Both the position numbers and the translations under genes were made by a program. 64,000 nt of DNA, taken from positions 62,001-126,000 of the forward strand of contig JAJDUU010000005.1 in NCBI GenBank assembly GCA_022826485.1, given 5' to 3'. This DNA is from Chloroflexota bacterium. Its GTDB lineage: Bacteria > Chloroflexota > UBA11872. Each line of letters opens with the position of its first letter. Position 1 is the stretch's first letter. This document shows, piece by piece, positions 29,487 to 38,325 of the stretch. Below the pieces are notes generated by a model. That model ran no database searches and was not told the origin of the DNA. It was given only the letters and a program-made list of their open reading frames with translations.

Positions 29487-31019
29487 GTGTCCAAGTACTA
29501 CCTCACCACCGCCATTCCCTATCCGAGCGGCGAGCCGCACGTGGGCCACAGCTTCGAAATGATCGCGGCCGACGCTGTGGTGCGCTTCAAGCGGCTGCGC
29601 GGCGTTGACGCCTATTTCCTCGGTGGGCTCGACGAGAACAGCCAGCGCGTCAGCCGCCAGGCTGCCGAGGCGGGCGTGGACACGATGGACTACGTCGATG
29701 AGGCCGCCGAACGCTTTCAATCCGTCTGGAACAGCGTCGACGTCGAATTCGACGACTTCGTCCGCACGACCGAGCCGCGGCACCACGTGACCGTGAACGA
29801 GTTCTTTGCGCGCGTGCTGGCCCAGGGCGACATTTACGAAGGCGACTACGAGGGCTGGTACTGCGTCCCCTGTGAGGCGTTCTACACGGACGACGACCTG
29901 GTCGACGGTTGCTGTCCGTTCCACAACGCTAAGCCCGAGTGGGTCACCGAGCGGAACTACTTCTTCCGCATGTCCAAATACCAGGACGCCATCGCCGCTC
30001 ACTACGAAGCGCACCCGGACTTCGTGTACCCGGAAACGCGGCGCAACGAGATGCTCGGCATCATTCGCCAGGGCCTGCGGGACTTCAGCATCTCGCGCGC
30101 CTCCCTGACCTGGGGCATCCCCCTGCCCAACGATCCCGCGCAGCGGATCTACGTCTGGTTCGACGCGCTGATCAACTACATCACCGGCGTGGGCTTCGGC
30201 CAGAACGGCGGCGAAACGGCCTTCGAGCGATGGTGGCCGGCTGAGGCGCACGTCATCGGCAAGGACATCGTCCGCTTCCACGCGCTCTACTGGCCCACCA
30301 TGCTCATGTCGGCGGGCCTGCCGCTGCCCCGGCAGATCGTGGTCCACGGATGGGTGGACTATGAAGGCGCGCCGATGAGCCAGACCAGCGGCCACATCGT
30401 CCGGCCGGCCGACGTGATCGAGCGGCACGGATCGGACGCCCTGCGCTACTACCTGCTGCGCGAGGTGCCGTTTGATAGGGACGGTGACTTCAAGTGGGCG
30501 AACATGAGTCGCCGCTATCAAGACGACCTGGGCAACGACCTGGGCAATCTGGTGCTGCGCACCACGTCCATGCTTGGGCGCTATTTCGATGGCGTGGTCC
30601 CGCCGGCGGACGAGCCGTCCGAGGTCGAGAGCGAGCTGCGCGCCGCGGCCGAGAAGGCCTGGACGCTGGCCGAAGGGCACTTCGAGTCGTGGCGGCTGCA
30701 CCTGGCGCTGGGCGCCACGTTCGACTTCGTGAGCGCGGTCAATCGATATATCGACCGCACCGAGCCCTGGCGCTTGGCCCGCGACCCTGCGCAGCGCGAG
30801 CGCCTGGGCACGGTCTTGGGCGCGGCGCTCGAAGCGGTGCGCCACATCGCCATCCAGATCCAGCCGGCCATGCCGCGGACCTCCACCGCCATCCTCGGCC
30901 GCTTGGGCCTGCCGCCCGCCGGCCCGGGCGACTGGGGCGCGGGAGGCTGGACGGGCCTACCGGCCGGACACCGGGCGCCGGGCGGCGCCGCGCTGTTCCC
31001 GCGCATCGAGGCCGCATAG
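29487..31019 (+). CDS. metG: Methionyl-tRNA synthetase (KMSKS degenerate)
   Basis: TTAIPYPSGEPHVGHSFE, FLGGLDENSQ, YCVPCEAFY zinc region, VYVWFDALINYI; PMSQTSGHIVRP at the KMSKS position. Confidence 0.94.
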   Translation: MSKYYLTTAIPYPSGEPHVGHSFEMIAADAVVRFKRLRGVDAYFLGGLDENSQRVSRQAAEAGVDTMDYVDEAAERFQSVWNSVDVEFDDFVRTTEPRHHVTVNEFFARVLAQGDIYEGDYEGWYCVPCEAFYTDDDLVDGCCPFHNAKPEWVTERNYFFRMSKYQDAIAAHYEAHPDFVYPETRRNEMLGIIRQGLRDFSISRASLTWGIPLPNDPAQRIYVWFDALINYITGVGFGQNGGETAFERWWPAEAHVIGKDIVRFHALYWPTMLMSAGLPLPRQIVVHGWVDYEGAPMSQTSGHIVRPADVIERHGSDALRYYLLREVPFDRDGDFKWANMSRRYQDDLGNDLGNLVLRTTSMLGRYFDGVVPPADEPSEVESELRAAAEKAWTLAEGHFESWRLHLALGATFDFVSAVNRYIDRTEPWRLARDPAQRERLGTVLGAALEAVRHIAIQIQPAMPRTSTAILGRLGLPPAGPGDWGAGGWTGLPAGHRAPGGAALFPRIEAA

Positions 31020-31795
31020 CCACGCTCTTCGACACCCACGCGCACCTGGGGGATTCCGTCTTTGCCGACGAGCTGTCGGCGCTCCGTGATCGTGCCGTCG
31101 CCGCGGGGGTCGGCGAGATCCTGGTGGTGGCCAATGATCTTCCGTCGAGCCGCCGGGCCATCGAGCTTGCGGAGCGATTTGACGGCTGGTTGGCGTCCGT
31201 CGGCGTGCATCCGCACGAATGTGAGAGTTGGGACCGCCGGGCCGCGCGCGAATTCCGCACGCTGGCCGCCCACCCGAAGGTCCGCGCCATTGGCGAAACC
31301 GGGCTCGATCACTACCGTGAATTTCAGCCGCGAGACGTGCAGGAGCGCGCCTTTGCGGAGCAGTGCGCGCTGGCGGTCGAGCTTGGCCTGCCGGTCGTGG
31401 TGCACTCGCGCCAGGCGCTCGATGCCGTGGCCGAGGTGCTGGAGGGCGCCCCGAGCATCACGGGCGTGATGCACAGCTACGCGGGTGACGCCGGACAGGC
31501 CCGCGTGTTCACCGATCTCGGGCTGCACATCTCGCTGTCGGGCATCGTGACGTTTCGTCGCGAGCATGCCCTGCGGGAAATGGCGGCTGAGATTCCGCTC
31601 GAGCGGCTGCTGCTCGAAACCGATGCGCCCTACCTGTCACCGGAGCCCTTGAGAGGTCGGCGCAATGAACCGGCGCACCTGCCGCACACGGCGGCGGTAG
31701 TGGCGGCGGCGGTGGGAATGTCGGTACCCTCACTGGCCGAGAAAACCACCCGGAATGCGCGCGCCGTCTTCGGTGCCCCCGCCGCCAGTGCCTGA
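31016..31795 (+). CDS. tatD: TatD family hydrolase/DNase
   Basis: LFDTHAHLGD, SVGVHPHE, AIGETGLDHY, VVHSRQA, LLLETDAPYLSPEP; no ATG/GTG/TTG near the expected N-terminus. Confidence 0.9.
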   Translation: MATLFDTHAHLGDSVFADELSALRDRAVAAGVGEILVVANDLPSSRRAIELAERFDGWLASVGVHPHECESWDRRAAREFRTLAAHPKVRAIGETGLDHYREFQPRDVQERAFAEQCALAVELGLPVVVHSRQALDAVAEVLEGAPSITGVMHSYAGDAGQARVFTDLGLHISLSGIVTFRREHALREMAAEIPLERLLLETDAPYLSPEPLRGRRNEPAHLPHTAAVVAAAVGMSVPSLAEKTTRNARAVFGAPAASA

Positions 31796-32783
31796 CCATC
31801 AATCGGCGGCCGACGCTGACCAACTCGCGACCAGCCTGGTCGCGCCGACGCTTGCCGACGTCGAGCAGGTTCTCAGCGCCTGCGCGCGCGTTCCCGAGGT
31901 CCCCCTGCTCGAGGAGGTCCTCAACGCGGTGCTCCTGGCGCCGGGTAAACGCCTCCGGCCGTCCCTGGCGCTCCACGTGGCCCAGACCGTCGGCGGGCGA
32001 CCTGAAGCCGTAGCCAAGCTCGCCGCGGCAACCGAGGTGCTGCACTCGGCCACGCTGGTGCACGACGACATTGTCGACAGCTCGCCCGAGCGCCGCGGGC
32101 AGCCCGCCGTGCACGTGATGTGGTCGCAGAAGATCGCCGTGCTTGCCGGCGACTACCTGTTCGCGACGGCCGCCGACCTGGTGGCGCAGCTCGATCGGCC
32201 GGTCATCGTGCGCCTATTCGCGGCCACCATCCACGACATGTCGACCAGCGAGTTTGTGACTCCGACCTACGACGACGGTGAGGAAGCCCGCGAGCAGTAC
32301 CTGAGAAAAATCGGGCACAAGACGGCTTCGTTGTTTGCGCTGGCCTGTGAAGCCGCCGCCGTACTGGGCGATGTCCCGGATGCCGAGCGAGAGGCCTTCC
32401 GCGAGTTGGGCTGGAGCCTGGGCATGGCCTTTCAAATTACCGACGACATCCTGGATATCAGCGGATTGGTGGCCGAGACGGGCAAGCCGGTCGGCACCGA
32501 CCTGCGCGCCGGGCTGGTCACGCTGCCGGTGATCGTGTACCTCGGGAACGAGACGCGCGGCGACGACCCCGTGCGCGCCGTTCTATCGGGACAGGCCGCC
32601 GATGACGTTGCCGTGACGCAGGCGCTTGAGGCGATCAAGGCTTCGGGCGCCGTGGAGCAGGCGGCCGGCGTCGCCGCGAGCTACGCGGCGCGTGCCCACG
32701 CGGCGTTGGACCGCGTTCGGCCGGCGCCGTCGCGGGCGTCCTTCGAGGACTTTATTCGGCAGGCGACCGAGCGCACCCGCTAG
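31755..32783 (+). CDS. Polyprenyl (heptaprenyl-type) diphosphate synthase
   Basis: GKRLRPSLALH, LVHDDIVDSSPERRGQP (FARM), FQITDDILDISG (SARM). Confidence 0.95.
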   Translation: MRAPSSVPPPPVPDHQSAADADQLATSLVAPTLADVEQVLSACARVPEVPLLEEVLNAVLLAPGKRLRPSLALHVAQTVGGRPEAVAKLAAATEVLHSATLVHDDIVDSSPERRGQPAVHVMWSQKIAVLAGDYLFATAADLVAQLDRPVIVRLFAATIHDMSTSEFVTPTYDDGEEAREQYLRKIGHKTASLFALACEAAAVLGDVPDAEREAFRELGWSLGMAFQITDDILDISGLVAETGKPVGTDLRAGLVTLPVIVYLGNETRGDDPVRAVLSGQAADDVAVTQALEAIKASGAVEQAAGVAASYAARAHAALDRVRPAPSRASFEDFIRQATERTR

Positions 32784-32808
32784 CCGCCCGGGCGGCCGAT
32801 AATGCGGC

Positions 32809-33504
32809 ATGGCCAAATCGCCTTGGGTGCGCCCCATGTTCGACGCGATCGCACCCCGTTACGACACGCTCAACCGGCTGATGAGCCTCGGGATGGACCG
32901 CGGCTGGCGTCGCCGTGCCGTGGCTCGGGCGCTTGAAGATCGGCCCGCCACGATTCTCGACGCGGGCGCCGGGACACTCGACCTCTCGCTGGAGGCATGG
33001 CGCAGTTCCGCACACTCTCCGCGGATTATCGCGCTCGACTTCGCCGGCGAAATGCTGGCTCACGGGATGCCCCGCGTGCGGCGTGCCGGCGCAGACGTAG
33101 CGGCCGTGCAGGGCGACGCGCTCAGACTGCCGCTGGCCTCCGGCTCCGTCGACGCGATCGTTAGTGCGTTCCTGCCGCGCAATCTGGACAGCCTGCCGCG
33201 GGCCTGGCGCAGCTTCGCGCGGGTGCTGCGTCCCGGAGGCGTGCTGGTGATCCTCGAGATGGCGCCGGTGCGCACGCCGGTGTTCCGGCGCCTCTTCCGC
33301 CTGTACTTCCATCGCTGGATTCCCTGGATGGGGCGCCGGATCAGCGGCCACGGGGCGGCCTATACGTGGCTGCCGGAATCGGTGGACGACTTTCCCACGG
33401 CGCAGGAGTTGGCGGACCAAATCGAGGCTGCCGGATTCGTTGACGTGCGGTTTCGCAAACACGGCTTGGGCGCCGTGGCCATCCACTGGGCCCGGCGCTC
33501 ATGA
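32809..33504 (+). CDS. UbiE/MenG-type SAM-dependent methyltransferase
   Basis: MFDAIAPRYDTLNRLMSLGMDRGWRRRAV, ILDAGAGTLDLSLE, RVLRPGGVLVILEM. Confidence 0.9.
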   Translation: MAKSPWVRPMFDAIAPRYDTLNRLMSLGMDRGWRRRAVARALEDRPATILDAGAGTLDLSLEAWRSSAHSPRIIALDFAGEMLAHGMPRVRRAGADVAAVQGDALRLPLASGSVDAIVSAFLPRNLDSLPRAWRSFARVLRPGGVLVILEMAPVRTPVFRRLFRLYFHRWIPWMGRRISGHGAAYTWLPESVDDFPTAQELADQIEAAGFVDVRFRKHGLGAVAIHWARRS

Positions 33505-34583
33505 CCGCCGTCGTGCCCATCGAGTCGAGTGAGGCGTGGGACGCGTTCGTCGCCGGCCATCTCGACGGCGGATTCCTGCAGTCGTGGCGCTGGGGAGAGC
33601 TGAAGGCGCGCTACGGGTGGCGGGCGATTCGGCTGGGCCTGCCGCGCGGGGACGGCAGCCTTGCGTCCGGGGCCCAGGTGCTCGTCCGAACCAGACGACT
33701 CTGGCCGGGCGGGCCACGCGTCGGGCTGGCCTACGTGCCGCGCGGACCTCTGGCTGAATCCCCGGACGACGCGGCGACGGTGGTGCGCGCGGCGATTCAG
33801 GTCGCCCGGAAGCACGGCGCATCCTTCATGCGCATCGAGCCGCCAGCTGATGCCGCGGCCGACGCGGTGCGCTCCTGTGGGTTTCGACCGTCCAGCCAAT
33901 TCGTGCAGATTCCGCGAACGGCCATGGTCGATCTCGAGCGCGCGGAGTCCGACATCCTCGCCGGCTTCAAATCCAAGATGCGCTACAACATTCGCCTCGC
34001 CGGACGGCGCGGCGTGGAGGTGTCGGTCGCCGCCGCCGCGGACTTCGAGGCGTTCGTCGACTTGATGGGCGTCACTGCGTCGCGGGAACGGTTTGCCATC
34101 CACCATCCGTCCTACTACCGCGACGTGTGGCAGACGTTTCAACCCGATCAGGGGGCGCTCTTCATCGCCCGGCATCGGGGAGCGCCGCTGGCGGCGCTGA
34201 TGGTCGTGGGCGCGGGGCGCACGGCCGCCTATGTGTTCGGCGGATCGTCGAACCAGCACCGCAACCTCATGGCGCCCCACGCGCTCCAGTGGGCAGCCAT
34301 GCGGTGGGCCAAGGCGAACGGCTTTGCGCAATATGACCTGTGGGGCATGGCGGCCCCCGACGATCCAACGGACGCCATGGCGGGGGTGCACCGGTTCAAG
34401 CTGGGATTCAACCCGGATCTGGTGACCTATCCCGGCGCGTTCGATCTGCCGCTGCAGCCCGTGCGGGCGCGGCTGCTGACGCGCGCCGTGCGTCTGCGCG
34501 ACGCGGTCCAGCGTCTACGTGCGGGCCGGGCCGGTCGCGAGTCACATCGGGTCCCCTCTCCCGATTGGAGAGGGCTAGGGTGA
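33501..34583 (+). CDS. FemAB-like peptidoglycan bridge aminoacyltransferase
   Basis: FLQSWRWGELKARYGW, KSKMRYNIRLAGRRGVEV, YDLWGMAAPDDPTDAMAGVHRFKLGFNP. Confidence 0.9.
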   Translation: MTAVVPIESSEAWDAFVAGHLDGGFLQSWRWGELKARYGWRAIRLGLPRGDGSLASGAQVLVRTRRLWPGGPRVGLAYVPRGPLAESPDDAATVVRAAIQVARKHGASFMRIEPPADAAADAVRSCGFRPSSQFVQIPRTAMVDLERAESDILAGFKSKMRYNIRLAGRRGVEVSVAAAADFEAFVDLMGVTASRERFAIHHPSYYRDVWQTFQPDQGALFIARHRGAPLAALMVVGAGRTAAYVFGGSSNQHRNLMAPHALQWAAMRWAKANGFAQYDLWGMAAPDDPTDAMAGVHRFKLGFNPDLVTYPGAFDLPLQPVRARLLTRAVRLRDAVQRLRAGRAGRESHRVPSPDWRGLG

Positions 34584-34584
34584 G
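34553..34584. repeat. CCCTCTCC-type hairpin repeat forming the femAB/murE junction
   Basis: cccctctcccgattggagagggctagggtgag; compare ccctctcccatggggagagggctggggtgag at 62090. Confidence 0.75.
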
Positions 34585-36100
34585 CGTGTCGCCCCGGCCG
34601 CTGCCGTTCACCGAACTCCTGGCGGCCTGTGCGGACGCGACCCTGCGCCAGCCGTCCGGTCAATTGATCGACTCGGTGCACTTCGACTCACGCCAGGTCG
34701 GCCCCGGCGCCTGCTTCGTCGCCCGGCGAGGGCTGCGCGACGACGGCCACGCCTACGTTGCCGCGGCCGTCGCCGCCGGCGCGGTGGCCGTGGTGGCCGA
34801 GCGTCCCGTCGAGGTTCCTGCGCACGTGGGGCTGGCGCTCGTGCCGAACGGCCGGACGGCGCTGGCCGCGCTGGCCCGGCGTCTCTGGGGCGAGCCCGAT
34901 CTCGCGCTGGGCACGGTTGGCGTGACGGGCACCGACGGCAAGACCAGCACCAGCCACCTGATCGCGGCGATGCTCCAGGCGCAAGGGCGCTCGGCGGGTG
35001 CCATGACCACCGTGGGGACGTGGCTCGCCGGTGCATGGCTGCCGGCCGCCGGGCGCCTCACGACCCCCGAGCCGCCGGTGATTGCCCGGCAACTGCGCGA
35101 GCTCGTGGATGCGGGCGCCGATTGGGCGGTGCTCGAAGTGGCGTCGCACGCGCTCGAGCTCCAGCGCGTGGACGGCTTCAGCTTCGACCGCGCGGTGATC
35201 ACCAACGTGACCCACGAGCATCTGGACCTTCACGGCAGCATCGAGGGCTATCGGCGGGCGAAGCGCCGCCTGCTCGATCTGGTGGACGCAACCGCCGCCA
35301 CCGACCGAGGTCGGGCGGCGGTTCTCAACGCCGACGATCCCGTCGTCGCGGGATTCGCGCGGCATACCCGCAGCGACGTGATCACGTTTGGCCGGCAGCC
35401 GACCGCCGACGTGCAGTCGGAGTGGGTCGAGCTCGACGACGGACGCCGGCGGGTGACGCTGAGCTCTCCCTGGGGCCGTTGGACGGTGCCGACCAACCTC
35501 ATCGGCCCGTGGAACGCCGCCAACATCGCCGCCGCTGCCGCGTGCGTGGGATCGATCTGCGGCGGCCTCGAAGACGCGATGGCGGCGCTGCCGCGGATCG
35601 CATCTGTTCCCGGACGCATGCAGATCATCGAGTGCGGTCAGCCGTTCCGCGTCGTCGTGGACTTCGCGCATACGCCGGCCGCGCTTGAGGCCTGTCTGCG
35701 CGCGCTGCGCCCGCAAACCCCCGGGCGACTCATTGCCCTGTTCGGCAGCGCGGGCGATCAGGATCGGAGCAAGCGACCGCTGCTGGGCCGCGCGGCGGCC
35801 GAGTTGGCCGACTGGGTGCTGGTGGCCGACGAGGACCCTCGCAGCGAGGACCCGCAAGCCATTGCCGAGGCGGTCGTTGCCGGAGCCCGGGAGGCGCGTC
35901 CAGAGGCGTGGATCGACATCGTGCTGGATCGACGGGCGGCGATTCACGCGGCCATCGCCGAGGCCGGTCCCGGCGACACGGTGCTGCTGGCGGGCAAAGG
36001 CCACGAAACCACCATCGCCTACGCCGATCGCACCATCGCCTGGGACGAAGCCGCGGTCGTCCGAGCGGCTCTGGCCGCCGCCGGCTATCCCAAGCCGTAG
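34580..36100 (+). CDS. murE: MurE-type UDP-MurNAc-tripeptide synthetase
   Basis: VTGTDGKTSTSHLIAAML P-loop, VLEVASHALELQRV, HTPAALEACL, ADEDPRSEDP, GKGHET motifs; GTG start in GTGA overlap. Confidence 0.93.
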   Translation: MSVSPRPLPFTELLAACADATLRQPSGQLIDSVHFDSRQVGPGACFVARRGLRDDGHAYVAAAVAAGAVAVVAERPVEVPAHVGLALVPNGRTALAALARRLWGEPDLALGTVGVTGTDGKTSTSHLIAAMLQAQGRSAGAMTTVGTWLAGAWLPAAGRLTTPEPPVIARQLRELVDAGADWAVLEVASHALELQRVDGFSFDRAVITNVTHEHLDLHGSIEGYRRAKRRLLDLVDATAATDRGRAAVLNADDPVVAGFARHTRSDVITFGRQPTADVQSEWVELDDGRRRVTLSSPWGRWTVPTNLIGPWNAANIAAAAACVGSICGGLEDAMAALPRIASVPGRMQIIECGQPFRVVVDFAHTPAALEACLRALRPQTPGRLIALFGSAGDQDRSKRPLLGRAAAELADWVLVADEDPRSEDPQAIAEAVVAGAREARPEAWIDIVLDRRAAIHAAIAEAGPGDTVLLAGKGHETTIAYADRTIAWDEAAVVRAALAAAGYPKP

Positions 36101-36170
36101 TCGGTCTCCGGCTACTGGGTCACTCTGAGTCCGTCATTCCCGCGAAGGGAGACCTTCGCGAGACCTATCC

Positions 36171-36259
36171 GTCATTCCGGCGGAGGCCGGAATCCAGTCC
36201 GGTCGAACCTGGAAGAGCGCCGGATGCTTGGCGTCGGGCGGGTCCGAGACCCGCCCCGG
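36171..36259 (+). repeat. Two-hairpin dispersed repeat, type B copy 1
   Basis: gtcattccggcggaggccggaatccagtccggtcgaacctgg...cttggcgtcgggcgggtccgagacccgccccgg. Confidence 0.75.
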
Positions 36260-36467
36260 CAGACTTATGCAAAGGTCTCCGAAGGCGGGAATTCATCCCC
36301 GCAAGTCAACCGACGACTCAAGGGTGCCGGATGCAACTGGATCATGGTGCGGCACTCAGATGCCGAAGTCGCCCACGGCCAGTCTCCGAACCCCCTGGCG
36401 CACGGCTGCTAGGGTATGCCCGCGACGCGACCACACCGCCACAAATCAACCCGCGAGAAACCGCCCG

Positions 36468-37484
36468 ATGAGAATTGCGCTCTACCAGGAATTCGGCGAG
36501 GGATGCCGGCGCCTCACCCATGAACTGCTGCCGCCCGAGGCCGGCTGGGAGCTGATCGAAACGCAGCACGTCGGTTCCGACGTTGCCTCGCTGGCCGAGG
36601 AGGACGCGGAGGTCATTCGCAGCGCCGAGGTCGTGATCGCCACGCCTCTCAGTCCCCTGCCGGACGCTATCTACGATCCCGACGGGCGGGTGCGGCTGAT
36701 CCAGTTGCTCTCCGCCGGTTACGACACGGTCGATCTCGACCGCTGCCGGGCGGCTGGGCAACTGCTGGCCACCAACGGCGGCGCCAACGCCGTGGCCGTG
36801 GCCGAGCACACCATCCTACTCATGCTCTCGGTGCTGCGTCGGCTTCCGGTCATCGACCGCGATACGCGGTCCGGGCGCTGGACGGCGGCTAAGACGCCCG
36901 AGTGGGAGCCGCACGAGCTGGAGGGTCGCACCGTCGGGCTGGTGGGCTTCGGGCAGATCGGCCGGCAGGTCGCGCAGCGGCTGCTGCCGTTCGGCGTGCA
37001 GCTGCAATACCACGACGTGGTGCAGGCGCCCCGCGAAGTGACCGAGAGCCTGCGGATCCGCTACGTGTCGTGGCCCGAGCTCTTGGAGACCTCGGACATC
37101 ATCTCGCTGCACGTGCCGCTGCTGGAGAGCACGCGCAATCTGATCGATGCCGCTGCGCTGGCCCAGATGAAGCCGGACGCCATCGTGATCAACACGGCGC
37201 GCGGCGGCGTGATCGACGAAGCGGCGCTCGTCGAGGCCCTGCAACGCGGCCATCTGGGCGGCGCCGGCCTCGATGCATTCGAGACAGAACCGTTTCCGGC
37301 CGGGCAAGCCCTGGCCGACCTCGATTCAGTCGTCCTCACGCCCCACTTCGCCGGACCCACCTACGAAAGCTGGCCCAAGCGCATCCGCTTCGCCTACGAA
37401 AACACAGCCCGAGTCGAACGCAACGAACGGCCCGAGGCAGTCGTGCTTGAGCTGGCGGATGTGCCACTAAGGGCGGCGCGGTAG
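36468..37484 (+). CDS. D-isomer-specific 2-hydroxyacid dehydrogenase
   Basis: TVGLVGFGQIGRQVAQRL NAD-binding, SLHVPLLESTRNLID, INTARGGVIDEAAL, LTPHFAG. Confidence 0.93.
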   Translation: MRIALYQEFGEGCRRLTHELLPPEAGWELIETQHVGSDVASLAEEDAEVIRSAEVVIATPLSPLPDAIYDPDGRVRLIQLLSAGYDTVDLDRCRAAGQLLATNGGANAVAVAEHTILLMLSVLRRLPVIDRDTRSGRWTAAKTPEWEPHELEGRTVGLVGFGQIGRQVAQRLLPFGVQLQYHDVVQAPREVTESLRIRYVSWPELLETSDIISLHVPLLESTRNLIDAAALAQMKPDAIVINTARGGVIDEAALVEALQRGHLGGAGLDAFETEPFPAGQALADLDSVVLTPHFAGPTYESWPKRIRFAYENTARVERNERPEAVVLELADVPLRAAR

Positions 37485-37573
37485 GGGGCGCTAGCCCAAA
37501 GGCTTATTCAGGTCAGGGTGGATGGTCCTCGGAGTTCACTTCGCGCTATCAGCCAGTGGCGTAAGCGACCGCG

Positions 37574-37876
37574 CTATTCCTGCGAGTATTGGACCTGCGC
37601 CTCGGCGAGCACTTCCTGGCGAAAGTAGCGGCTCAGGTCTTCCGGCGTGCGGAGGTCGACTTTACGACCGAGAATTCGCGTCAACTCCAACTCCATGCCG
37701 GCGAATGCAAACAGACCGGGGATTCGGTCCGGAGCAAACTCGACGAGCATGTCGATGTCGCTGTCCGGTCCGAAATCGGACCGCAGCGCCGAACCGAAAA
37801 CCGCCATCCAGCGAATTCCGTGCGCTTGGCAGAATGCCGCCAGCTCATCCTTCGGGATGGGTACTTGCACCGTCAT
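37574..37876 (-). CDS. MNT-type nucleotidyltransferase (MntA-like)
   Basis: [27 protein letters not shown] (GSx10DxD), [18 protein letters not shown]. Confidence 0.85.
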   Translation of the reverse strand: MTVQVPIPKDELAAFCQAHGIRWMAVFGSALRSDFGPDSDIDMLVEFAPDRIPGLFAFAGMELELTRILGRKVDLRTPEDLSRYFRQEVLAEAQVQYSQE

Positions 37877-37891
37877 TGGACTGCTGCCGTT

Positions 37892-38240
37892 TCACGCCGC
37901 ATAGATCACCTCTGCAGACTCCAAGACTGCCCGACGTCGGATGTAGTTGCGGCTCTGCTCGACGGCACGGCGGCTGACCAGGTCAGCCTTGCGTCCAAGC
38001 AACTGACTTAGCTCCTCCTCCATGGTCACCATCACGAAGAGCCCGTGCTCCGCTTCTGGCAGGAAGCGCACCAACACGTCGGTGTCGCTCTCCGGTCCGA
38101 AGTCTTCGCGCAGCACCGATCCAAACAGCGCCATCTCTGCGATCTGTAACGCTTGCAGAGGGCCGGCAACGCTCGCGAGGGCACCTGAAACTCGCCCGAG
38201 GCAAGCAGATTGCCACGGGCCATGTCAGGCTCCAAGCGAA
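37892..38240 (-). pseudogene. Second MNT-type nucleotidyltransferase, apparently frameshifted near its N-terminus
   Basis: ORF 37892-38134 MALFGSVLREDFGPESDTDVLVRF...; expected N-terminal helix FQVPSRALPALCKRY lies upstream in another frame. Confidence 0.55.
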
Positions 38241-38325
38241 GGGATAGCGGTAACTGGGACGTGAAGCTAGACGGTCCAATAACAGCTCTTGACAAGACGG
38301 TGATCGCTAACTTCCAGCACGAAAG

